18,711 bases of DNA from an uncultured Rhodobacter sp. (GCA_937901435.1 CALGTJ010000512.1:1-18711); one strand, 5' to 3'. Positions 8,623 through 15,435 are shown, counted from the stretch's first letter. Translations and numbers: made by a program. The notes: generated by a model not told the origin, from the sequence alone.

Positions 8623-9807
8623 CTACAGCTTGTTCAGCAGCTCGCGCGTGGGCCATGCATCGGCGGGCAGGCCAAGGCGCTGCTGCTCTGCCTGCACGGC
8701 GGCGCGGGTGCCAGCGCCAAGGATTCCGTCGATATTGCCGACATCATGCCCGCGATTTGCAAGCTTTGTCTGCAAGGCCTTCATCTGCGAATCGCTTAGC
8801 CCCGGATCGGGATTGCCCGCGTCGTAGACAGGCGCACCTTGCAGACGGGTGGCGAAATAGGCGGCTGTGGCAACGTAGACAAAGCTTTGGTTCCAGTCGA
8901 ACAGCATGTTGTAGTTGGGGTAGGCCATAAAGGCAGGACCCTTGCGCCCCATCGGCAACAGGATCGAGCCGCGCAGGTTCGGCCCCTCGAATTTGCCAGA
9001 GCGGGCCTTGACGCCCAAAGCGGCCCATTCGCTGACAGATTTGGTATGGGTCATGCCGGTGTCTTGCCATGGCAGGTTGGACGGCACGACGATTTCCTGC
9101 ATCCACGGCTCGCCCGCGCGCCAGCCAAACCCTTTTAGCATATTGGCCCCGGAAAACAGCGCATCCGGCACAGAAGTTTTCAGGGTCACATGGCCATCGC
9201 CATCGCCGTCATAACCGCGTTCCAGAATGTCCTTGGGCAGCATCTGGACCATGCCGATCTCTCCGGCCCATGCCCCTGTGGTGGTCGTCTCGAAATCGTC
9301 GTTTTGGTACAGCTTCAGCGCTGCGAAAATCTGAGGCTGGAACAAATGCGGGCGGCGGCAGTCGTGGCTGAGCGTCATAAGCGCATCAAGCGTGTTGATG
9401 TCACCCTGACCCGCGCCATAATCGGTTTCGAACGCCCAGAACGCCAAAAGAATCCCGCGCGGAACGCCCAGTTTGCGTTCTATATCGCTAAACACACGGT
9501 CATATTTCTTAGAGTTCTTGCGCCCGAGATCTATCCGGTATTGGGCGATCAATTTACGGGTGAAAGAGATGAAATCAGTTTTGAAAATGCCCTGACGGCG
9601 GTCGGCGTTGATCACGGTCTGGCTGTAATCGGCAGCGGCAAAAAACCGATCCACATCGCGCCCGGAAAAGCCCTGATTGGCAGCTTCGGCCTTCATCTTA
9701 TTGACAAAACTGTTGAATTGCCCGCCGCATTGGACATAGACCTTGCCCTCTGCCAAAGCGAAGCTGGCAGACAAAAGCAGTGCCGCGGCGGAAAGAATGA
9801 TACGCAT
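8623..9807 (-). CDS. Secreted lytic murein transglycosylase, MltB-like (SLT_2), with C-terminal peptidoglycan-binding domain
   Basis: Cleaves the MurNAc-GlcNAc bond of peptidoglycan with formation of 1,6-anhydroMurNAc, in the periplasm. From ATG 9807 it has 394 residues. A signal peptide (MRIILSAAALLLSASFALA) is followed by a catalytic domain with FWAFETDYGAG, whose Glu127 is the expected general acid. The substrate-groove segment AGEIGMVQMLP (181-191) and a DGDGDGH loop (about 200-206) common in this family follow. From about residue 335 there is a PG_binding_1 module (DGILGAGTRAAVQ). No lipobox Cys follows the signal, so it is soluble rather than a lipoprotein like E. coli MltB. ATG 9807 is preceded by GTGAGGG; an in-frame GTG at 9819 is part of that ribosome binding site. 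It lies 45 bases after cobD on the same strand and could be co-transcribed. Confidence 0.93.
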   Translation of the reverse strand: MRIILSAAALLLSASFALAEGKVYVQCGGQFNSFVNKMKAEAANQGFSGRDVDRFFAAADYSQTVINADRRQGIFKTDFISFTRKLIAQYRIDLGRKNSKKYDRVFSDIERKLGVPRGILLAFWAFETDYGAGQGDINTLDALMTLSHDCRRPHLFQPQIFAALKLYQNDDFETTTTGAWAGEIGMVQMLPKDILERGYDGDGDGHVTLKTSVPDALFSGANMLKGFGWRAGEPWMQEIVVPSNLPWQDTGMTHTKSVSEWAALGVKARSGKFEGPNLRGSILLPMGRKGPAFMAYPNYNMLFDWNQSFVYVATAAYFATRLQGAPVYDAGNPDPGLSDSQMKALQTKLANRGHDVGNIDGILGAGTRAAVQAEQQRLGLPADAWPTRELLNKL

Positions 9808-9852
9808 GGGAACCCTCACCTAATTTTTGCAAAGGCTATCAGGCCGCAGGAT

Positions 9853-10767
9853 TCAAGCAACAGAGATCAGGATCACAATTCCGAAAATCGCGCCCCAAAC
9901 CCGCCAAAGCACGCGCACGGCCGCATCGATGTCATCTGGTCCTGCGTCTTTGCGTCCCATCGGATGGACGAATGGGAAGTCCTGCATTTTGCCGGAATAG
10001 CTGCGGGGGCCGGACAGAGAGATATCCAGAACGCGGGACATCGCTGCCTCTGGCCAGCCTGCGTTGGGGGAACGATGCAGTTTGGCGTCTGCGATGATGT
10101 CACGCCAAAGGGCGAGTTGGCCATGAGTGAGGGCGATCAACAAGGCGGTCAGACGGGCAGGGATCCAGTTGAGCAGATCGTCAAAGCGGGCAGAGGCCCA
10201 GCCAAAGTCTTTGTGACGTTCGGTGCGATAGCCGATCATGCTGTCGGCAGTATTGGTGATTTTATACAGCATAATTCCGGGCAGCCCGCCGATCAGGAAC
10301 CAGAAGGCCGGGGCGACGACCCCGTCAGACAGGTTCTCGGCGGCACTTTCGATGGCACCTCGGGCAATGTCGGGTGGTTGCATATGGGTCGTATCGCGCC
10401 CGACGATTTGCGCGACGGCGTGACTTGCGTCGCCAGTTGACAGGCGCAGCGCATCCGCGACGGCACGCACATGGGCGGCAAGGCTGTTCTGGGCCAGAAG
10501 GATGGCTGCGAGGATCAGTTCAATGATCCAGCCAAGAGGCAGGGCGGTGATGAAAAGGCCAAGAGCAATCGCTGCGGTGCAGAGGGCAATCAGGCAAGCG
10601 ATGCCTTTGAGTTTTATGTTGGGCCCTTGGTTGAAGCGCGTGTCGCACCAGCCAATGACACGCCCCATCAGCACCGCGGGATGGGGCGCGCGGGACCAGA
10701 GCCAGCGGGGCTCGCCGAGGGCAGCATCAAGCAATAGGGCGCAGGCGAGGATGAGGGCGTTGGTCAT
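9853..10767 (-). CDS. cobD: CobD/CbiB-type adenosylcobinamide-phosphate synthase
   Basis: Attaches (R)-1-amino-2-propanol O-phosphate to the f-propionate of adenosylcobyric acid; it is an integral inner-membrane enzyme. The ATG at 10767 gives 304 residues, near the family size of about 300-325. Family motifs visible are the N-terminal DAALGEPRWLWSRAPHPAVL followed by MGRVI, then ARGAIESAAENLSDGVVAP, MLYKITNTADSMIGYRTERH, and FGWASARFDDLLNWIPARL. Several hydrophobic segments (e.g. the N-terminus, residues 45-90, and the C-terminus) match the membrane topology. The frame extends 69 codons further upstream into cobC, but homology starts here. The ribosome binding site is weak. It follows cobC after 73 bases. 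Note the naming: this is CobD of Pseudomonas denitrificans, equal to CbiB of Salmonella. Confidence 0.95.
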   Translation of the reverse strand: MTNALILACALLLDAALGEPRWLWSRAPHPAVLMGRVIGWCDTRFNQGPNIKLKGIACLIALCTAAIALGLFITALPLGWIIELILAAILLAQNSLAAHVRAVADALRLSTGDASHAVAQIVGRDTTHMQPPDIARGAIESAAENLSDGVVAPAFWFLIGGLPGIMLYKITNTADSMIGYRTERHKDFGWASARFDDLLNWIPARLTALLIALTHGQLALWRDIIADAKLHRSPNAGWPEAAMSRVLDISLSGPRSYSGKMQDFPFVHPMGRKDAGPDDIDAAVRVLWRVWGAIFGIVILISVA

Positions 10768-10840
10768 GATAGTGATCTTTGGTCCGTCGGTCTGGCGCTC
10801 GCCGCAAGCGGCATCGCCCCACCCGCCATCCCGCAAGCTC

Positions 10841-11782
10841 TCACAGCGCGGCCTCGAGTTGGGACCAGCGGTCTGGGTGGGGCAGGCCAAGGCGCAACCA
10901 GTTCTGCGAATAGGGAAAGATGCGGGACCAGATATGGTGCCCGGCAAGTCTGTCCTGCCAAGCCTGCGCATCATCGACGTGGTACAGGCGAAACAAGGGG
11001 GTGCCGCCGACCAGATTGGTGTGTTTCGTCATCAATTCATCCAGACGCGCGGCGTCTTTGATCAGTCGCACACGGGTGTTTTGTGCCCAGTCGGGATCGG
11101 TTAAGGCCGCATGGCCGATGTCCAGCGCTGGCCCGGAGACAGGCCAAGGACCAAGCATCTCTGCCAGTCGCGCGATCAGCTTTGGATCGCCAATCGCAAA
11201 TCCCAGACGCAACCCCGCAAGCCCCCAGAATTTGCCAAAGCTTTTGAGCACGATCACACCGGGGCGCGCGGCCCGCGCTATATGGCTGGCATCCGGCATG
11301 ACGTCGCAAAAGCTTTCGTCGATGATCAGCATGTCGGTTGGGTTGTGGTCGTTCCCATCCCAGCAGGTTCCATCCGGGTTGTTGGGATGTACGATAACGC
11401 GGGCGGTGTGCCTGATTTCCGAAAGGGTCCAGTTGGCATTTTGAAAGGCGGCGGCGTGTTCGTTGTAGGTCGGCCTGTCGATCCTGACGTGCCCGCTGGT
11501 GACCAAAGCCGGGATCCGCGCAATCAGCGCCGAGGCCCCTGGCGCCGCGAGCACTGCGGCCTCTTCGGGCACGTTCCAGAACCGTCGGGCAGCCTGATCA
11601 AGGCGGGTTTGGGCGCTTTTGTCGGGCAGTGCGGTCCAGGATTCGGGGGTGATTCCCGTGATCGGGTAGGACAGAGGGTTAATGCCCGTCGACATATCGA
11701 TCCAGTCGGTCCGCGCGCCACCAAAGCGGGCAATTGCAGTGTCCAGACCGCCTCCGTGGTCTCTTTTTGTGAGGGTGGTCAT
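10841..11782 (-). CDS. cobC: CobC, PLP-dependent aminotransferase-fold enzyme (threonine-phosphate decarboxylase type)
   Basis: CobC of the aerobic pathway is a class I/II aminotransferase-fold protein, homologous to Salmonella CobD. That enzyme decarboxylates L-threonine O-3-phosphate to the aminopropanol phosphate used by CobD/CbiB. The ATG at 11782 gives 313 residues. Visible are MSTGINPLSYP (30-40), a HPNNPDG loop (132-138), IIDESF (153-158), and SFGKFWGLAGLRLGF (181-195), where Lys184 is the expected PLP Schiff-base lysine and the later Arg the phosphate ligand. The start overlaps the DUF1636 stop as ATGA, so the two are translationally coupled. The frame continues upstream to 11839 but has no homology there. 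cobD follows after a 73-base gap. Confidence 0.94.
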   Translation of the reverse strand: MTTLTKRDHGGGLDTAIARFGGARTDWIDMSTGINPLSYPITGITPESWTALPDKSAQTRLDQAARRFWNVPEEAAVLAAPGASALIARIPALVTSGHVRIDRPTYNEHAAAFQNANWTLSEIRHTARVIVHPNNPDGTCWDGNDHNPTDMLIIDESFCDVMPDASHIARAARPGVIVLKSFGKFWGLAGLRLGFAIGDPKLIARLAEMLGPWPVSGPALDIGHAALTDPDWAQNTRVRLIKDAARLDELMTKHTNLVGGTPLFRLYHVDDAQAWQDRLAGHHIWSRIFPYSQNWLRLGLPHPDRWSQLEAAL

Positions 11783-12150
11783 TCTTTGGGCAGTGGTGGG
11801 TGGCGGGTGATGAAATGGCCTTTGACGCCCTGCGGCCACTGGCGATAGGGCACTTGTCCGCTGTCGCTTTGCGCGTGCAGGGTTCCATAGCCGATGATCG
11901 CCTCTGCCGCCTCATCGGTCGGTTCAAATTTTCCCAATGTATACGATAGTTTACCCTCTGATTGTATGGCCACGTTACAGCCATGTGTGCATCCCATAAG
12001 ACAGGACACACGGCGTGTTTTTACGGGGCTGGATTGGAGGACTTGCGCCTCTATGCGGTGCGCCAGACGCTCTCCATCGGTCATGCCCATGTCGCCGTTT
12101 TCCCAGCCTTCGCGTTTGCAGGTGTCGCAGATTGTGATCCAGGTGGTCAT
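11779..12150 (-). CDS. DUF1636-like, predicted metal-binding (ferredoxin-like) protein
   Basis: A 123-residue cytoplasmic protein with five cysteines in a metal-site pattern: TICDTCKREGW (Cys8, Cys11) and VSCLMGCTHGCNVAIQ (Cys50, Cys54, Cys58). This resembles DUF1636/COG5469, predicted metal-binding proteins, and recalls thioredoxin-fold [2Fe-2S] ferredoxins with C-x3-C-x3-C near the middle. The start ATG 12150 has GGAG 6 bases upstream; the frame extends to 12192 without a better start. It is the first gene of the block with cobC and cobD and overlaps cobC by ATGA, so a role in cobalamin synthesis is likely. Electron transfer or metal delivery are both possible. Neither the cluster type nor the function is shown by the sequence. 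Confidence 0.85.
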   Translation of the reverse strand: MTTWITICDTCKREGWENGDMGMTDGERLAHRIEAQVLQSSPVKTRRVSCLMGCTHGCNVAIQSEGKLSYTLGKFEPTDEAAEAIIGYGTLHAQSDSGQVPYRQWPQGVKGHFITRHPPLPKE

Positions 12151-12236
12151 TGCTCGCTCCATTCGTTGGCCTGTATCAATCTTATTCGACATAAATGCGC
12201 AAGATCTCGCTTTCAGTCCTGAATGTGACGTTCACG

Positions 12237-12251
12237 TTAACCTCTTGTTAG
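12237..12251 (+). promoter_or_regulatory. CtrA-box-like site upstream of the receiver gene
   Basis: TTAA, 7 bases, TTAG matches 7 of 8 bases of the alphaproteobacterial CtrA consensus TTAA-N7-TTAA. It sits in the 179-base gap between the divergent DUF1636 and receiver genes, about 80 bases before the receiver start. Immediately upstream is a short dyad with TCAC/GTGA arms (about 12225-12235). A single near-match can arise by chance. Confidence 0.3.
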
Positions 12252-12329
12252 GGCTTTGAGAGGATTTTACTTGTGAAGGGGTCGTTACTTCCGGAGCCAT
12301 ATGGGGTGGGTCCGGTCCCGGAGGCAAAA

Positions 12330-12689
12330 ATGAGAGTGCTCATCGTAGAAAGCAAGCCAGAGCTGTCTTTGCTCTGGGCGAGCCATTTGAGTCGTCAGGG
12401 TGCGCAGGTCACCCGGGCAGACAGCGAGACTGAGGCGATAGATATCCTGCGATCAAACGAAATTGACATGATCATTCTGGATCTGGTGTTGAGCAATAGC
12501 AGTGCGATTGCTGTCGCGGATTACGCCAGCTACCGCCTGCCCGAGGCGCGGGTGATCTTTGTCACCAACACCTCGTTTTTTTCGGATGGGTCGATTTTTC
12601 AACACATTCCAAACGCCTGCGCTTTTCTGCCAACGGCCACCTCACCAGAGGATCTGGCCGCGTTGGTGGACCACTACAGCGCGGCCTAG
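12330..12689 (+). CDS. Single-domain response-regulator receiver protein, degenerate
   Basis: A 119-residue protein consisting only of a CheY-like receiver domain with no output domain. It starts MRVLIVESKPEL, and the phospho-acceptor is Asp51 in IDMIILDLVL. The VIFVTN strand supplies the Thr79 switch residue. Two conserved positions are altered: the acidic pair that binds Mg2+ is Glu7-Ser8, and the beta5 Lys-Pro is replaced (FLPTATSPEDL, Thr102-Ala103). It may therefore be poorly phosphorylated or act without phosphorylation. ATG 12330 has GGAGG 5 bases upstream; a longer frame from 12273 lacks a good start. It is transcribed divergently from DUF1636. Its stop overlaps that of the convergent reductase gene. 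No kinase gene is in view. Confidence 0.88.
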   Translation: MRVLIVESKPELSLLWASHLSRQGAQVTRADSETEAIDILRSNEIDMIILDLVLSNSSAIAVADYASYRLPEARVIFVTNTSFFSDGSIFQHIPNACAFLPTATSPEDLAALVDHYSAA

Positions 12690-13660
12690 CCCCGGTTATG
12701 CGGTGCGTCGAAATCGAGCACCGGATTGATCGGGATAATGCGCTGCGGGTTCAGGGTCTCGTGGCTATAGTGATAATGGCGCACGATATGGTCCAGATTG
12801 ACCGTATCGGCGACACCAGGCCATTGGTATAGCTCGCGGGTATAGGCCCATAGATTGGGATAATCGATGATCCGGCGACGATTGCATTTGAAATGCAGGT
12901 GATAGACGCTGTCGAACCGCAACAGCGTCACAAACAGGCGCCAGTCGGCCTCTGTTATCGTGTTGCCCATCAGGTAGCGATTTTCGGACAGATGCGCCTC
13001 TAGCCAGTCGAGTGTGTCGAACAGGGGATACACGGCCTCTTCATAGCTGGCCTGTGTTGAGGCAAAGCCGGATTTATAGACGCCATTGTTCAGCGTGTCG
13101 TAGATCCGGTCGTTGATCGGCTCTATGGCGGTGTGCAGGTCCTTGGGCCAGTAGTCATCCGTATTTCCCGTGATGCCGTTAAAGGCGGAATTGAACATGC
13201 GGATGATTTCAGAGGATTCGTTGGACACGATCGTTTGTCGCTCTTTGTCCCAGAGAATAGGGACCGTGACCCGCCCGGACACCTTTGGGTCGGCCTTGAT
13301 ATAGATGTCCCGAGCAAAGGGCAGACCGTATAACGTGTCGCCCGTGGCCCCATCAAAACTGTCATCAAATGACCAGCCATCGTCAAGCATATCGGGATGC
13401 ACGACCGAGGTTGAGATATGATCCTCCAGGCCCTTGAGCGCGCGAAAGATCAGCGTTCGATGGGCCCATGGACAGGCAAACGAAACATAAAGGTGATACC
13501 GCCCGCTTTGCGCTTGGAACCCGTCGCTGCCACTTGGCCCTGCCGTTCCGTCTGCGGTGATCCAGTTGCGAAAGCTGGATGTCCAGCGGATAAACCTGCC
13601 GCCCTTGTTTGTTTTGCCAAGCGGCTGCACTTGCCAAACGCCGTCTACCAATTGTCCCAT
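12686..13660 (-). CDS. Glutathionyl-hydroquinone reductase (Xi-class glutathione transferase, YqjG-like)
   Basis: Reduces glutathionyl-hydroquinones to hydroquinones with release of GSSG, in the cytoplasm. The ATG at 13660 gives 324 residues, the family's usual size, with AGGAGG 7 bases upstream. The N-terminal thioredoxin-like domain carries the diagnostic CPWAHR motif (active-site Cys63 in SFACPWAHRTL). Later come VPILWDKERQTIVSNESSEI, which holds the cis-Pro and the Glu-Ser glutathione-binding pair, and a helical C-terminal domain with YLMGNTITEADWRLFVTLLR and FDSVYHLHFKCNRR. It has no evident link to B12 and looks like a general quinone-detoxification gene. It is convergent with the receiver gene and faces the cbiX operon across 310 bases. 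Confidence 0.93.
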   Translation of the reverse strand: MGQLVDGVWQVQPLGKTNKGGRFIRWTSSFRNWITADGTAGPSGSDGFQAQSGRYHLYVSFACPWAHRTLIFRALKGLEDHISTSVVHPDMLDDGWSFDDSFDGATGDTLYGLPFARDIYIKADPKVSGRVTVPILWDKERQTIVSNESSEIIRMFNSAFNGITGNTDDYWPKDLHTAIEPINDRIYDTLNNGVYKSGFASTQASYEEAVYPLFDTLDWLEAHLSENRYLMGNTITEADWRLFVTLLRFDSVYHLHFKCNRRRIIDYPNLWAYTRELYQWPGVADTVNLDHIVRHYHYSHETLNPQRIIPINPVLDFDAPHNRG

Positions 13661-13970
13661 GCTGTCCTCCTGTTCGACCCAATACTTAACGTCGCACAGA
13701 AGTCTGACCACCCCATCCAAGGGCGCAGCGCCCGTGCATCACCGCACCCAACGTGTCGTCCGGCGCGTCGCCTTGTCTCGCCAGCGTGCCGCGTTTGCGA
13801 TTGCGAGCGTGGCGGGGTGGGCCTATACCGCAGGAGACGAAGCCCCGTCCGGGGCCGGAGAGGTGTGCGGCTTGGTGCTGACCCAAAACGGGGGCCAAAG
13901 GCTGGATCGTCAGGGCTGTGCGCAGCATCATTCCCCTTTCCGAAAAAGTGAAATGTAAAGGGGGTGCCCG
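13661..13970. other. 310-base intergenic region between divergent genes; no clear gene
   Basis: This should hold promoters for the reductase (minus) and the cbiX operon (plus). I see a small GC hairpin (GGGCGC/GCGCCC near 13721-13733), a CAGGAGAC octamer (13831-13838) that equals the core of a B12 box but lacks the other riboswitch blocks, and the RBS hairpin at 13933-13963. Both strands are open for 70-80 codons here (for example a GTG frame 13735-13958 on plus, and ATG 13926 down to 13686 on minus, which has an AAAGGGGA before it), but neither product resembles anything I know. Confidence 0.5.
13933..13963 (+). promoter_or_regulatory. Hairpin over the ribosome binding site of the cbiX operon
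   Basis: CCCCTTT (13933-13939) pairs with AAAGGGG (13957-13963), with a 17-base loop. The 3' arm is the GGGGG ribosome binding site, 6 bases before ATG 13971. Its sequence, including AAAAAGTGAAA in the loop, resembles the inverted repeat ahead of hupE, seen there on the opposite strand. Confidence 0.5.
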
Positions 13971-14216
13971 ATGAGACTGACTGTCATTTTTGCCACGCTT
14001 TTGGGGTTCGTATCGGGCGTTATGCCCGCTCTGGCCCATACCGGTCACGTTGCCGAGGCGGCGGGGCACAACCACTGGATTGGATTGGCCGCGGCAGGTA
14101 TCGCGATTGCGGTTGCCGTCTGGGGGATGACCAAGGCAAAGTCGAAGGACACCGTTAAAGAAGACGACCCAGAGGCCTCTGACGAACAGGCTGACGACGA
14201 ATTGCAAGAGGCCTGA
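13971..14216 (+). CDS. Small His-rich single-pass membrane protein at the head of the cbiX operon
   Basis: An 81-residue protein. It has a signal-like N-terminus (MRLTVIFATLLGFVSGVMPALA), then a short His-rich segment, HTGHVAEAAGHNH (23-35), and one hydrophobic helix (WIGLAAAGIAIAVAVWGM, 36-53). A Lys-rich stop-transfer and a very acidic tail (residues 60-81) complete it. If the signal is cleaved, the His-rich segment would lie in the periplasm and the acidic tail in the cytoplasm. The arrangement suggests a metal-binding accessory of a transport or chelation step. It resembles small proteins seen near cob genes in Rhodobacterales (perhaps DUF6732), but I am not certain of the family. The ATG has GGGGG upstream, inside a hairpin, and cbiX starts 4 bases after its stop. 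Confidence 0.8.
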   Translation: MRLTVIFATLLGFVSGVMPALAHTGHVAEAAGHNHWIGLAAAGIAIAVAVWGMTKAKSKDTVKEDDPEASDEQADDELQEA

Positions 14217-14220
14217 TGGC

Positions 14221-15435
14221 ATGACCAAAACCGGTGTGATGATTTGTGGCCATGGCTCACGCAGTCAGGCGGCTGTCGATGAGTTTGCGGTGCTGGCGGA
14301 AAAACTGCCCGCCTATTTGCCTGACGACTGGATGATTGATTACGGCTATCTGGAGTTCGCCAATCCGGTGATCCGCGACGGTCTGGACCGTCTGCGAGAG
14401 GCGGGCTGTGATCGTATACTCGCGGTGCCGGGGATGCTGTTTGCCGCGATGCACGCCAAGAACGACATCCCGACCGTTCTGAACACCTATGCCGCCAGAC
14501 ATGGGATCGACGTGCTTTATGGGCGCGAGCTGGGCGTGGACCCCAAGATGATCGCCGCCGCTGGCGCGCGCATCAAAGAGGCGGTGGATCGCGCGAATGT
14601 AAAGCTGGGCGAGATGCCTCTGCACGAGACCTGTCTTGTGGTGATCGGTCGCGGGGCCTCTGATCCGGATGCGAACGGCAACGTCGCCAAGATCGCCCGG
14701 ATGCTGCAAGAGGGCATGGGGTTCGGTTGGTGCGATGTCGGCTATTCCGGTGTGACCTTTCCGCTGGTGGAACCCTGCCTGCAACATGTGGCAAAACTCG
14801 GGTATAAGCGGGTCATCGTTTTCCCCTATTTCCTGTTCACTGGCATCCTGATCGACCGCATCTATGGCTTTACCGACCGGGTCGCGGCAGAGCATTCAGA
14901 GATCGAGTTCGTCAAGGCCGGCTATCTCAACGACCATCCCAAGGTGCTGGAAACCTTTGCCGAGCGCGTCATCGAACAGACCAGCGCCACGCCGCCACCC
15001 AACTGTGGCACCTGCCAGTATCGCACGCAGGTCCTGTCCATCGAGGGTGAAGGCGCGCGACAGGTGACGCCGGAACAGCGCGCGACGCTGGCGGCGGAAA
15101 AAGGCAAAGGCCATCCCGCGTTCAGTGACGTGCCCCCGCCGACCTGTGTTCTGTGCAAATACCGCACGCAGGTTCTGGGCTTTGAATCAGAGGTCGGCGC
15201 GGTGCAGGAAAGCCATCACCACCATGTCGAGGGACAAGGGGCCAGCGCGCCGGGGTCGAACGTGGCCGATTGTAAGTTGTGCGATACTTTTTGCACCGGG
15301 CTGTGTCGTCTGCAGGCGCAGGATGCGCATGACCATCATCATCACCATGATCACACGCATGATCACGACCACCACCACGCGCCTTACCCCCATGCGAAAC
15401 ACCCCCATGGGCCGGAAAGCGCACGCCGGAAATGA
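14221..15435 (+). CDS. cbiX: CbiX-type sirohydrochlorin chelatase, long form with Cys- and His-rich C-terminus
   Basis: Class II chelatase that inserts Co2+ (or Fe2+) into sirohydrochlorin without ATP. It has 404 residues with two CbiX-fold halves: the first with ICGHGSRSQAAVDEF (8-22; His11 the catalytic candidate) and PGMLFAAMHAKNDIP; the second with VVIGRGASDPDANGNV (140-155) and FPYFLFTGILIDRI. After about residue 255 there is an unusual tail: CGTCQYRTQVL (262-272) and CVLCKYRTQVLGFE (309-322) form an internal repeat. CKLCDTFCTGLC (351-362) follows, and then a His-rich end (about 370-396). The Cys groups could hold an Fe-S cluster or metal, as in the Bacillus megaterium CbiX. The stop overlaps the next gene by ATGA. 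It could serve siroheme as well as cobalamin. Confidence 0.93.
   Translation: MTKTGVMICGHGSRSQAAVDEFAVLAEKLPAYLPDDWMIDYGYLEFANPVIRDGLDRLREAGCDRILAVPGMLFAAMHAKNDIPTVLNTYAARHGIDVLYGRELGVDPKMIAAAGARIKEAVDRANVKLGEMPLHETCLVVIGRGASDPDANGNVAKIARMLQEGMGFGWCDVGYSGVTFPLVEPCLQHVAKLGYKRVIVFPYFLFTGILIDRIYGFTDRVAAEHSEIEFVKAGYLNDHPKVLETFAERVIEQTSATPPPNCGTCQYRTQVLSIEGEGARQVTPEQRATLAAEKGKGHPAFSDVPPPTCVLCKYRTQVLGFESEVGAVQESHHHHVEGQGASAPGSNVADCKLCDTFCTGLCRLQAQDAHDHHHHHDHTHDHDHHHAPYPHAKHPHGPESARRK

Noticed and set aside
9190..10440. 416-residue plus-strand open frame
   Set aside because: It runs antisense across the transglycosylase and cobD, both identified by motifs, and has no recognisable domain or ribosome binding site.
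13735..13958. 74-codon plus-strand GTG frame before the small membrane protein
   Set aside because: Third positions are GC-rich, but there is no ribosome binding site, no motif, and the frame ends across the RBS hairpin. Left as unannotated intergenic sequence.
13686..14228. 180-residue minus-strand frame covering the intergenic region and the small membrane protein gene
   Set aside because: It crosses the RBS hairpin and is antisense to a well-formed signal-peptide protein; composition is not protein-like. A shorter version from 13926 has a ribosome-binding-site-like GGGGA but nothing else in support.
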